Source: BRHc4a sp049323915 (GTDB lineage Bacteria > Bacillota > Desulfotomaculia > Desulfotomaculales > Desulfocucumaceae). Taken from it: a stretch of DNA of 64,000 nucleotides. The notes under the pieces are model-generated. The model searched no databases. It was not told the origin of the DNA and saw only the letters and a list, made by a program, of their open reading frames with translations. Position 1 is the stretch's first letter, and each line of letters opens with the position of its first letter. Positions 32,847 through 40,989 of this stretch are shown one piece after another. The DNA is taken from positions 51,629 to 115,628 of the forward strand of contig JBMOPC010000033.1 in assembly GCA_049323915.1 (NCBI GenBank), given 5' to 3'. The position numbers and the translations under genes are program-made.

Positions 32847-33326
32847 TCACTCATTCACCTGCCCTGAGGCCACCCTCACAGTGGCCGGACGCAGCAACTC
32901 TCCGCCGAAACGAAAGCCCCGTCTCAATTCCTGGGCCACATGACCCACCGGATATCCGGAATTTTCCTTGAAGCCTATTCCTTCATGCTCCTCCGGGTTA
33001 AAGGGCCTGCCCATACTTTCCACCGGCTCCAGCCCGTGCTGCCTCATAACTTCATAAAGCTGCCGGTAAATCAACTGCAATCCTTGGAGCACATTGGGAT
33101 CGCCCAGCTGTCCGAAAGCCCTCTCCATGTTATCCAGCACGGCCAGGAGGTCCTTTATCATTTCTTTTTTCCCTTCCTCTGACAAGGACCGGTAATCCCG
33201 CTCAACACGCCTTCGGTAGTTGTCAAAGTCCGCCAGAGTCCTTAAATGGCGGTTTCTTTCCTCTTCCAGCTCCCGGCGCAGGGCTTTGGGATCACCCTGC
33301 GCCTGATCATATCCACAGCCATTCAT
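32847..33326 (-). CDS. grpE: GrpE nucleotide exchange factor
   Basis: A 159-residue protein. Start ATG 33326 follows GGAGG; the frame is open further upstream into dnaK but without a ribosome site. Long N-terminal coiled coil ('LRRELEEERNRHLRTLADFDNYRRRVERDYRSLSEEGKKEMI') and a beta domain with 'VESMGRPFNPEEHEGIGF' and 'GFRFGGELLRPATVRVA'. It releases ADP from DnaK. It lies between dnaK and the J-protein gene. Confidence 0.95.
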   Translation of the reverse strand: MNGCGYDQAQGDPKALRRELEEERNRHLRTLADFDNYRRRVERDYRSLSEEGKKEMIKDLLAVLDNMERAFGQLGDPNVLQGLQLIYRQLYEVMRQHGLEPVESMGRPFNPEEHEGIGFKENSGYPVGHVAQELRRGFRFGGELLRPATVRVASGQVNE

Positions 33327-33342
33327 AACAGCCTCCACTTTT

Positions 33343-35292
33343 TTACCTTTCGGTAAACTCGGCGTCCACCACGTCATCCCCCCGCTGCCCGGGGGCGCCG
33401 TACCGGCCTCCGCCATAATTAGGCGCTCCTCCATAATTACTTTCTCCTCCGCAGGTCCCCCCTGCGCAACCGCCCGCGGCCTCTCCCGCCTGCTGCTGAT
33501 ATGCCGCCTGGGAGAGGGAGTGGGAAGCCTGCTGAAGATCGCTCTTCAGTGAGCGGACACGTTCTATAGGCGCGTTTTCTTTCAATGCCCCTTTCAAGTC
33601 ATTAAGCAGCTGATCGATACGGGCCTTCTCGTGTACGGGCACCTTATCCCCCAAGTCCCTCAGCTGCCGTTCCACCTGGTACACAAGGGAGTCGGCCTCA
33701 TTGCGGGACTCCACTTCCTCCTTGCGCTTCTTGTCCTCTGCAGAGTTTACCTGGGCGTCATGCACCATGCGGTCTATTTCAGACTTATCCAGGGAAGTGG
33801 AGCCTGTGATGGTGATGGTCTGCTCCTTGCCACTGGCCTTGTCCTGGGCGCTTACCTTCAGAATGCCGTTGGCGTCTATATCAAAGGTCACCTCTATCTG
33901 CGGCACCCCTCTGGGGGCCATGGGGATGCCATCCAGTTTAAACTGCCCCAGAGATCGGTTATCCCTGGCCATTTCCCTTTCACCCTGAAGAACATGGATG
34001 TCAACAGCCGGCTGATTATCGTCGGCGGTTGTGAATATCTGGCCGCGCCTCACCGGGATGGTAGTGTTGCGCTCGATTATCCTGGACATCACGCCGCCCA
34101 GGGTTTCCACGCCCAGGGACAATGGAGTGACGTCAAGGAGCAATACATCTTTTACCTCACCGGCCAGAACGCCCCCCTGTATGGCTGCGCCCACCGACAC
34201 CACTTCATCCGGGTTGACTCCCTGGTGGGGGTCTTTGCCTCCCGTCAGCCTGCGGACCAACTCCTGAACTGCGGGTATACGTGTGGAACCACCCACCAGG
34301 ATTACCTCGTCTATATCCTTTTCCGTAAGTTTTGCGTCCGACAGCGCCTGAAGTACAGGTCCCCGGCAGCGCTCCACCAGATGGTGGGTCAGGTCGTTGA
34401 ACTTGGCCCTGGTCAGTTTCATATCCAGGTGCCTGGGGCCGGAAGCGTCGGCAGTGATAAAGGGCAGGCTTATCTGGGTCTCCATGGTGGCGGAAAGCTC
34501 CATCTTGGCCTTTTCCGCAGCCTCGGTCAGCCTCTGCAGTGCCTGTTTGTCGCTGCGCAGGTCGATGCCGTAGTCCTTCTTAAACTCTTCGGCCATCCAG
34601 TCCACAACAGCCTTGTCAAAATTGTCTCCTCCAAGGTGAGTGTCACCATTGGTGGACTTAACCTCGAATACGCCGTCACCCACCTCCAGTATCGAAACAT
34701 CAAAGGTCCCTCCGCCAAGGTCAAAGACCAGAATCGTCTGGTTGGCCTTTTTGTCCAGTCCATAGGCCAACGCCGCCGCTGTGGGCTCATTTATTATGCG
34801 GAGCACGTTCAGCCCGGCAATCTTGCCGGCGTCCTTGGTGGCCTGCCGCTGGGCGTCGTTGAAGTAGGCCGGAACGGTAATCACCGCGTCGGTTACCTTC
34901 TCGCCCAGATATTTTGAAGCGTCATCCGCCAGCTTGCGCAAAACCATTGCAGAGATCTCTTCCGGAGCGTATTTTTTTCCGTCAATCTCAAACCTGACAG
35001 CATCGTTGGAACCGGACACCACTTTATATGGAACCAGCTGGCGCTCCTCCGCCACTTCGGAATACCGGCGGCCGATAAAGCGCTTTACGGAGTAAAGCGT
35101 ATTCTCGGGATTTAACACCGACTGGCGCCGGGCCACCTGGCCCACCAGCCTTTCCCCGTCCTTTTTGAATGCAACCACCGAGGGGGTGGTCCTCGACCCT
35201 TCGGAATTGATTATCACTGTGGGTTTTCCGCCTTCCATAACAGCAACCACCGAGTTGGTGGTCCCAAGATCTATTCCCACTGTTTTTCCCAT
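33343..35292 (-). CDS. dnaK: DnaK (Hsp70) chaperone
   Basis: A 649-residue Hsp70. It opens with 'GKTVGIDLGTTNSVVAV', contains 'VFDLGGGTFDVSILEVGDGVFEV', 'ILVGGSTRIPAVQELV' and the interdomain linker 'DVLLLDVTPLSLG'. A Gly/Tyr/Cys-rich tail ends 'DDVVDAEFTER', an acidic EEVD-like terminus. AGGAGG stands 7 bases before ATG 35292. First gene of dnaK-grpE-J protein-cbpM-clpB. A CtsR-type box sits on its promoter. Confidence 0.97.
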   Translation of the reverse strand: MGKTVGIDLGTTNSVVAVMEGGKPTVIINSEGSRTTPSVVAFKKDGERLVGQVARRQSVLNPENTLYSVKRFIGRRYSEVAEERQLVPYKVVSGSNDAVRFEIDGKKYAPEEISAMVLRKLADDASKYLGEKVTDAVITVPAYFNDAQRQATKDAGKIAGLNVLRIINEPTAAALAYGLDKKANQTILVFDLGGGTFDVSILEVGDGVFEVKSTNGDTHLGGDNFDKAVVDWMAEEFKKDYGIDLRSDKQALQRLTEAAEKAKMELSATMETQISLPFITADASGPRHLDMKLTRAKFNDLTHHLVERCRGPVLQALSDAKLTEKDIDEVILVGGSTRIPAVQELVRRLTGGKDPHQGVNPDEVVSVGAAIQGGVLAGEVKDVLLLDVTPLSLGVETLGGVMSRIIERNTTIPVRRGQIFTTADDNQPAVDIHVLQGEREMARDNRSLGQFKLDGIPMAPRGVPQIEVTFDIDANGILKVSAQDKASGKEQTITITGSTSLDKSEIDRMVHDAQVNSAEDKKRKEEVESRNEADSLVYQVERQLRDLGDKVPVHEKARIDQLLNDLKGALKENAPIERVRSLKSDLQQASHSLSQAAYQQQAGEAAGGCAGGTCGGESNYGGAPNYGGGRYGAPGQRGDDVVDAEFTER

Positions 35293-35434
35293 TGATCAAA
35301 CCTCCTACATCAAAATTCATTATATTTATTATTGATCTCACCAGTACCCAATATAGCTTTAAATTGATTTTATTTAGCTATTCCCCCTTAAAAAAATTTG
35401 GGCCGTACTTATTTAACGGAAACCTGACCTTCAC

Positions 35435-35451
35435 TTTGACCTTCCTTGACT
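35435..35451 (-). promoter_or_regulatory. CtsR-type operator of the dnaK operon
   Basis: On the minus strand: AGTCAAG-GAA-GGTCAAA, which matches the CtsR tandem heptad rule (RGTCAAA-NAN-RGTCAAA) with one mismatch. A third GGTCA follows 5 bases later. It begins just past the -10 box, so a bound repressor would cover the transcription start. Confidence 0.75.
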
Positions 35452-35453
35452 TT

Positions 35454-35482
35454 AATATAATACAAGTATTACCTCCTGTCAA
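35454..35482 (-). promoter_or_regulatory. Sigma-A promoter of the dnaK operon
   Basis: The minus strand has TTGACA (35482-35477), 17 bases and TATATT (35459-35454). The leader to the dnaK start is about 155 bases long. No CIRCE element is present near it. Confidence 0.75.
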
Positions 35483-35552
35483 TAATGTTTTCACTTTTTC
35501 TCAGATTCCTGGTATCATCAGAATATAGACAAGACAAGCATTCCAGGAGGCA

Positions 35553-36387
35553 ATGAAATGCCAACTGACTGAAAATAAAGAGTGGTTAACCATACGTATC
35601 GTAGACCTTAGAAGCGACACAACAACCCTTCCATCCCTGGAAATGAGAGAGGCCATGGCCCGCTCACGGGTGGGCGACGACGTTTATGTAGAGGACCCCA
35701 CCGTAAACCTGCTGCAGGAAGAAGCGGCGCGCTGGTGGGAAAAGAGGCTGCCCTTTTCGTCCCCAGCGGCACCATGGGCAACCATTACGAAGTTGGAGCT
35801 CCCGCCATGTGGGCCGGGGTTAGCGTAAAACCAGTGGACGGACTGCTGGCGGAAGGAGGAGTTGAGGCACTGCTGAAAGCCCTGCGCCCCGGGGACATAC
35901 ATTTTCCAGCCACGCGCCTGGTATGCCTGGAAAACACCTTTAACCGGGGCGGGGGCACCGTTATGGAACCCGAAACAATGCAACTTATATATAATGCTGC
36001 GAAGGAGCGGTCATTAAGCGTTCATCTGGAGGGGCCCGTATCTTCAACGCGGCCGCAGCCCTAATCAGGGATGTGAAGGACTTCACCTCCGGCTGCGATT
36101 CCGTGATGTTCTGCCTCTCCAATGGACTGGGAGCCCCCGTCGGTTCAATGCTGGCCGGAGGCTTTTCCGAATTGCCGGGAATAGAGGTGGACCTGGACCA
36201 GGTTCAGACCAATATAGTGGTGCTTAATGTAATCGGACAGCCTGCCGCCGGGCCGGTTTCAATGCTCAGGGAAAATGGCATACTGTGCTCCACCTTCGGG
36301 CCAAGCCTTATCCGCATGGTCACACACCTTGATATAAGCCCGGACGACATTGAGTACACCCTTGAGACAGCACGGCGGATGCAATAA
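35553..36387 (+). pseudogene. Degraded threonine aldolase gene (ltaE-like)
   Basis: A good ribosome site (AGGAGG) precedes ATG 35553 and the protein starts well: 'IVDLRSDTTTLPSLEMREAMARSRVGDDVYVEDPTVNLLQEEAA'. Then a one-base loss near 35732 shifts the frame ('VGKEAALFVPSGTMGNHYEVGAP', missing about 23 residues after 'GNH'). A second one-base loss occurs near 36033 ('VHLEG|ARIFNAA'), and after 'GSMLAGGF' some 50 residues are gone. The PLP lysine, normally in 'CLSKGL', is Asn ('CLSNGL'). The gene cannot make an active enzyme. Confidence 0.9.
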
Positions 36388-36548
36388 TAATATAACTCAT
36401 CAGGAACCATTCCTCAATGTTATGTTAACCAATAAATGGTAAGTCTGTTTTGTGGAATTAAAAATGGCATAACAATGGAATGCAAACCAACAATTAATTA
36501 ATGAATTAAATTTCATGCCGTTTTATACTTACAATGGAGGTGATCGGC

Positions 36549-36671
36549 ATGAAGTTTATCAACATCTTCAAAAAGTTCCTGGGTATTTTCTTCGAAGGGA
36601 CTGAAACAGTAAAGCTGGACCTGATCCTTCCAGAGCTAAAAAAACCGGAGGTCCATAAAACGGAGTATTAA
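36549..36671 (+). CDS. Small 40-residue protein, unknown
   Basis: ATG 36549 stands 8 bases behind TGGAGGTGAT and a terminator follows directly, so this looks like a genuine short gene. The N-terminal half 'KFINIFKKFLGIFFEG' is an amphipathic basic helix that could lie on the membrane. The second half is 'TVKLDLILPELKKPEVHKTEY'. No family is recognised. Confidence 0.6.
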   Translation: MKFINIFKKFLGIFFEGTETVKLDLILPELKKPEVHKTEY

Positions 36672-36675
36672 TAGC

Positions 36676-36702
36676 AGCATCCCGGGTGGGATGCTTTTTT
36701 TA
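36676..36702 (+). terminator. Terminator of the 40-residue gene
   Basis: Stem AGCATCCC/GGGATGCT with GGGT loop and a run of seven T. Confidence 0.85.
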
Positions 36703-36931
36703 TTATCTAAGAAATTATGCTTTGTGGGTAACTTTTCAGTAATCTTAAAATCGTTTGGTCATTTTTTTTGTTAATCATATTTACTGCACTGCAGGCATAT
36801 TGATATACTGGTTACCCATTAACCGATCCCTCCCCCCTATCTTCAGGGTTATGTAAACTATTTCTATCAGATTGAATGGTAATTTTTTGCAAACAGAAAG
36901 AGCCTGACGGCTCCCTCATAAACCCCATGTA

Positions 36932-37123
36932 CTATCCTTTCAACCTGTTCACCAGCAACTCCGCACCTGTACCCACATTTTCCGGGTGGCTTTCTTTAAT
37001 AAGTGTTATAAATTTATCCTGTGGAATATTTGTGATCCTGCTTGCAACCGCGGAGAATTCCTTTACCAGTTCCTCTTTTTGCTCCCTGGTCATAACCGGA
37101 CCCTCAAAAATAATTACCGGCAT
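36932..37123 (-). CDS. 4-oxalocrotonate tautomerase family protein
   Basis: A 63-residue protein, the usual size for this family. The start at ATG 37123 puts Pro directly after Met ('MPVIIFEG'), as needed for the catalytic N-terminal proline; a GAGGGGG site precedes it. 'MTREQKEELVKEFSAVASRITNIPQDKFITLI' is the typical helix with the following strand. Reaction: keto-enol tautomerisation. The substrate is unknown, and no aromatic degradation genes are near. Confidence 0.85.
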   Translation of the reverse strand: MPVIIFEGPVMTREQKEELVKEFSAVASRITNIPQDKFITLIKESHPENVGTGAELLVNRLKG

Positions 37124-37213
37124 TCTACCCCCTCCTTCAGAAACAGATAATATATTCAACCTATGGAGCCCCCGATTCAAAAACCGGGCTGTACAGAGCC
37201 CCTCTTGTTCATG

Positions 37214-39220
37214 CTACCTAAGATTGCCTTTTTCGTCGTATCTTACAACAAATATGTCTGCGCCTCCGTTGCTGCCTCTTGTAAACATATCCTGACCCGG
37301 GTCGAAGTCCACTGTTTCATAAAAGCACCCGGTGGCCACAACACCCCCGGACGGGTCCACTGCCAGCCCTGTTCCCAGGGTTGAGTCTTCCGGACTGGTT
37401 GCCCTGCCTCCAAAGCTTAGCGCCCACTGGAAGTTACCTCCCGGTCCGTATTTTGCCAGAAAGAAATCGCTTGCCTTGGCCGGGGTTCCTTCGGCGGTCA
37501 GCAGCCTCTGACCCTGCCCCGGGTCGAAGTCCACCGTCCCCCAAAACCACCCGGATACATATACCTGACCGGTTTGGTCAACCGCTATCCCCTGTCCTCC
37601 GTCAGAGGCTGTGTCCCCCATTCCCACAGCCCACAGGTAGTTACCGGAGGAATCATACTTGGCCACAAAAATGTCACCCTGCCCCTTGCTGGTGAGATCG
37701 GCCCTGTCGGAGCCGGGGTCGAAATCAGCTACTCCAGAGAAATCCCCTGTCAGGTAGATATTACCTTTACCGTCCAGGGCCATGCCTCCGGGAGCCACCT
37801 GATCGTTGCCGCTTCCGCCCAAGGACTTTGCCCAAACCAGCTCACCGTTCCCGGAATTATACTTAGCCAGGAACGCATCCTTACCCCCGGCCGACACGGC
37901 ATTGAAGCTGGCTGTCTGCTCAAAAAAGCCCGCCACATAGCAGTTGCCGCTGCCGTCTACGGCAATGGCCTGCCCCTGGTCCTGTCCCTCGCCGCCTGCG
38001 GATAAACCCCACCGGTAGCGGCCGTTTTTATCGTAGGACGCCACGAATATATCGCTTGAAAAACCTCTGCCCTGTATAGCAGCCATTGCTCCACTGGGGT
38101 CCAGGTTCATATATCCGCTAAAGTGGCCGGTAACGTACGCGTTTCCCCTTGAATCCACGGCCACGCTTATACTCTCCTCGTCCCTTTCGGAGCCGAACCC
38201 TATGGCCCACAGATATTTGCCGTCATTGCTGTACTTTGCCAGGTAGCAATCCTTATTGCCCTTACCCTGCAGGTATTTAGAATCCTGGCCCGGGTCAAAA
38301 TCAGCTTTTCCACGGAAAAAGCCGGTTATGTAAATATTGCCCTCCCGGTCCAAGGCAAATGAATTAGGCATGTCGGAGGTGTTGCCGAACTTTACAGCCC
38401 AGACCAGATTCCTCCCGGAGTCATACTTGGCCAGGAAGCTGTCCCCGTGAAAACTGCCGCCCAGCTTATAGTCATCGGGCCCGGGGTCGAAGTCCGCTGT
38501 CCCGCTGAAATACCCAGCCACGTATACATTTCCCTTCCCGTCTGAGGCTATGCCTTTTCCCCAGTCGGAGTAGGGACTGCCGATGCTGAAAGATGCCGGG
38601 CCCCGCTTGGCCGGGCTGCTCTGGCTGTTAACAGGAGATGGAGCCGGAGTTGTATCTTCTTTGGGCTTTAACGTCACCGGAGCCGTCTGGTCAACTATAT
38701 TTATTACATAAGTCTCTCCTTCTGCCGCGAAATAAACCGCCTTGTCAAGGTTTTCACTTATAAACCTGAGAGGCACCAATGTCCTTCCGTCCGCTATTGC
38801 GGCAGGAGCATCCAGTCGGACAGATCTCCCGTTTACAATGGCCTCGGCCGAGTCAATGGTCAGCTCGATGTTTTTACTCCCAAGCCGCAAAATAACCTTC
38901 ATGCCATTGAAGCTCACCGCCGCCCCCAGGGCCTCACTTACCTTACGGACCGGGACAAGCACCCTGCCGTCCACCATTCTGGGCTGCACATCGAAGGTAA
39001 CAGGCGTGTTGTTGACGTAAATCATAATTCCGCTGAAACCGCTCTCTTTTAATACAGCGGCTTTCCATTTGACCTGCATTTCTTCCTGGGCGGAGCCCGC
39101 CGAAGAAAACTGAAGCCTGTCCGGAATTGATCCGGCCGCCTGTGCACCGGACGGGAATCCCATCAGGTCCGCCGCGCAGGCCAAAAAAAACACCAGACCA
39201 GCAATCAGCCCCACTCGCAT
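37214..39220 (-). CDS. Surface protein: stalk domain plus seven-repeat beta-propeller
   Basis: A 668-residue protein. ATG 39220 (AAGGAGAGG site) opens a signal peptide ('MRVGLIAGLVFFLACAADLMG'). Then comes a copper-amine-oxidase-type stalk domain ('YVNNTPVTFDVQPRMVDGRVLVPVRKVSEALGAAV', 'IADGRTLVPLRFISENLD') and a Pro/Ser linker. Seven repeats of about 55 residues (SBBP type) each carry 'GN.YV.G.F.G...FDPG' (variants DFDPGPDD, DFDPGQDS, NLDPSG, FNAVSA, DFDPGSDR, DFDPGQGQ, DFDPGQDM). Seven repeats suggest a closed seven-bladed propeller. Probably secreted and wall-linked; ligand unknown. Confidence 0.8.
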   Translation of the reverse strand: MRVGLIAGLVFFLACAADLMGFPSGAQAAGSIPDRLQFSSAGSAQEEMQVKWKAAVLKESGFSGIMIYVNNTPVTFDVQPRMVDGRVLVPVRKVSEALGAAVSFNGMKVILRLGSKNIELTIDSAEAIVNGRSVRLDAPAAIADGRTLVPLRFISENLDKAVYFAAEGETYVINIVDQTAPVTLKPKEDTTPAPSPVNSQSSPAKRGPASFSIGSPYSDWGKGIASDGKGNVYVAGYFSGTADFDPGPDDYKLGGSFHGDSFLAKYDSGRNLVWAVKFGNTSDMPNSFALDREGNIYITGFFRGKADFDPGQDSKYLQGKGNKDCYLAKYSNDGKYLWAIGFGSERDEESISVAVDSRGNAYVTGHFSGYMNLDPSGAMAAIQGRGFSSDIFVASYDKNGRYRWGLSAGGEGQDQGQAIAVDGSGNCYVAGFFEQTASFNAVSAGGKDAFLAKYNSGNGELVWAKSLGGSGNDQVAPGGMALDGKGNIYLTGDFSGVADFDPGSDRADLTSKGQGDIFVAKYDSSGNYLWAVGMGDTASDGGQGIAVDQTGQVYVSGWFWGTVDFDPGQGQRLLTAEGTPAKASDFFLAKYGPGGNFQWALSFGGRATSPEDSTLGTGLAVDPSGGVVATGCFYETVDFDPGQDMFTRGSNGGADIFVVRYDEKGNLR

Positions 39221-39364
39221 TCTAAGCCTCTCCTTTACAGTAAGCTGCCATCCAGCCAATACCTTTGTCTGACCTTATTATAGTTTGATATCCCGCCCTC
39301 TTCAATGGCCAACAGAAAAAATAGGAAAAGCCCCCGGGGTAGACCCCGCAGGGCTTGCCATCAC

Positions 39365-39412
39365 TGGAGCTGACGGGAGGATGGGAACACCCGGCCTGCC
39401 CATTGCCCGGGC
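39365..39412 (-). pseudogene. Decayed partial copy of tRNA-Thr (3' half)
   Basis: About 80 percent of some 50 bases match the 3' half of the tRNA-Thr gene at 40298-40372, including the CCA end, most of the acceptor strand (GTCAGCT) and the CCGG of the T arm. The T-loop and anticodon loop are destroyed and no 5' half is seen. A hairpin stands on the same side of both copies. Confidence 0.6.
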
Positions 39413-39425
39413 AAGGCCTCCCGGG

Positions 39426-40175
39426 TTATTGCGTTTCTTTTCCCTGTGGAGGGTTATAGCCATCAAGCAATGCTTGTTTTGTTACGCCAATAGTCACAAG
39501 TTTATTGGCCTCTATGGCCTTTTGCAAATAATCCTGGGCTTCTGTAAATTTACCAACCTTTTTATCATTAATATAACTTTTTAAATTATCTATAGAGCCT
39601 TGCAAATATAAAACAGCTGTCACCATGATTTGCTTTTCATGAGTATACTGCTTTGCTATATCCATATTCCTGGCATCCCTGAACAAATCCAGATTTTGCT
39701 GACTTAGTCTTTCTAGATCATTATAGCCTGTAGCAGCCATGGTTCCATTGCTGATATCCTTTATTTCAGATTGATATGAAGTTAAAACATATTGAAAAGC
39801 CTTCTGTACCTGAGCAAAAGATTTAACCGCCTTTTCCGCTTCCTGCTTTTTCTGTTGCCCTTGTGTTTGTTCAAGGGTTGGCTGGGTTTGCCTGGTTTGC
39901 TCCTGTGCCGCTGGAGATTCCGGCATTACTTGTTGAGTCTGTTTTCCAGTATTTCCAATGGAATTTTCGGTTTTTTTCGCTGAAAGCCAAACTGAAACCC
40001 CACCCGATATAAGCATAACAGCAACCATAAACAGAAATACTGAGCCAACAATGTTGCTTTTTTTGTCTTTATTATCCACTCCCTCTTTAATTTTCCTGGC
40101 CTCCAAAAGTAATAAAATTCCTCCCAGCCCCAAAAAACCGCCTATTGCGACAAGTATTGGCGCAAAATATTGCAA
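39426..40175 (-). CDS. Membrane-anchored helical protein, unknown
   Basis: A 249-residue protein. Two hydrophobic helices (residues about 3-24 and 43-65), a Gln/Pro/Thr-rich linker (about 75-110), then an all-helical C-terminal domain ('AEKAVKSFAQVQKAFQYVLTSYQSEIKDI', 'DLERLSQQNLDLFRDARNMDIAKQY'). AT-rich compared with its neighbours and placed between tRNA-Thr and the decayed tRNA copy. It may be cargo of a tiny integrated element. No family is recognised. Confidence 0.6.
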   Translation of the reverse strand: MQYFAPILVAIGGFLGLGGILLLLEARKIKEGVDNKDKKSNIVGSVFLFMVAVMLISGGVSVWLSAKKTENSIGNTGKQTQQVMPESPAAQEQTRQTQPTLEQTQGQQKKQEAEKAVKSFAQVQKAFQYVLTSYQSEIKDISNGTMAATGYNDLERLSQQNLDLFRDARNMDIAKQYTHEKQIMVTAVLYLQGSIDNLKSYINDKKVGKFTEAQDYLQKAIEANKLVTIGVTKQALLDGYNPPQGKETQ

Positions 40176-40260
40176 CTCGTACCCTCCCGGATTTTTTTCC
40201 AGTATAACATATTCCAGTTTTATTTTCTAATTTAAACCCAATGGGCGCCCTGTTTAACAA

Positions 40261-40289
40261 AAGGCCTCCGGCAACTTGCCGGAGGCCTT
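40261..40289 (-). terminator. Terminator of tRNA-Thr
   Basis: Stem AAGGCCTCCGGCA/TGCCGGAGGCCTT with a short loop; on the minus strand it is followed by TTGTTAAAC. It begins 9 bases after the CCA end of the tRNA. Confidence 0.7.
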
Positions 40290-40297
40290 CGCATTAC

Positions 40298-40372
40298 TGG
40301 AGCTGATGGGGGGATTTGAACCCCCGGCCTGCGCATTACGAGTGCGCTGCTCTACCACTGAGCCACACCAGC
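40298..40372 (-). tRNA. tRNA-Thr (anticodon CGU)
   Basis: The 75-base gene has acceptor GCTGGTG/CATCAGC with a G-U pair, anticodon stem GCGCA/TGCGC with loop CTCGTAA (CGT), T-arm GGGTTCAAATCCC and an encoded CCA. Confidence 0.93.
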
Positions 40373-40536
40373 ATCACTTATTTAATAACGCGCACTATAT
40401 ATGATACATCATGGTCATATCAAAGTCAACGACGTTAGCAGTGCCTGCCTGGACCATATTCCGGCACAGCAACATACGGTATCCATACCTCGTTGGAGTT
40501 GGCGCCAAACAGTTTGTGGATGCGTAATATGTAAAT

Positions 40537-40567
40537 ATAAAAAGCAAAGCCCGCTTGCTCAGCGGGC
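40537..40567 (-). terminator. Terminator after the 102-residue gene
   Basis: On the minus strand, stem GCCCGCT/AGCGGGC with a short loop is followed by TTTGCTTTTTAT, 8 bases past the stop at 40575. Confidence 0.7.
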
Positions 40568-40574
40568 CGATCAA

Positions 40575-40883
40575 TCAGTGGATGGTGGCGTACAGCGCAT
40601 TTTCGTCAGGGTCATACCTGGCTTCATATTTGCCTTTTTTATTGATTCCGAAATAGTTGAAGAAACCTTTGCCAAAAACCTTTGTTTTGCGCATTTCAAG
40701 GCCGCCTTCGTCTACAGCCTTGATCCTTATGGTTTTGGTGTCCCTGTCATAAGCCAGCTCGATTTTGTTGCGTCCTATCTTTTGCCTTGCCACGTTGTTT
40801 AGCACTATTGATGATTTGGATATTGAAATGACAGGCATCTTTTCCATTCGCTCGCCGCGTGGCTTATAAACCTCAAAACCCAT
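40575..40883 (-). CDS. Conserved small protein, unknown (DNA-binding-like fold possible)
   Basis: A 102-residue protein from ATG 40883 behind GAAGGGG. It is basic and beta-rich: 'MGFEVYKPRGERMEKMPVISISKSSIVLNNVARQKIGRNKIELAYDRDTKTIRIKAVDEGG', then 'MRKTKVFGKGFFNYFGINKKGKYEARYDPDENALYATI'. The first half recalls the AbrB/KOW-like small beta proteins conserved in spore-forming clostridia, but I cannot name the family. Own terminator. Confidence 0.6.
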   Translation of the reverse strand: MGFEVYKPRGERMEKMPVISISKSSIVLNNVARQKIGRNKIELAYDRDTKTIRIKAVDEGGLEMRKTKVFGKGFFNYFGINKKGKYEARYDPDENALYATIH

Positions 40884-40989
40884 AAAACCAACCCCTTCTT
40901 TTTTACTTTATTATTTCCATCACTGGCAATTATTAATACATGTTTTACCGGAAAAGCCTTAAATTAAAAAAACAGGGAGAGATAAAACA

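Noticed and set aside
33631..34917. Long plus-strand open frame (428 codons) opposite dnaK
   Set aside because: It is an antisense shadow of dnaK caused by GC-rich third positions; similar shadows lie opposite groEL (43497-44897), clpB and the NuoF-like gene.
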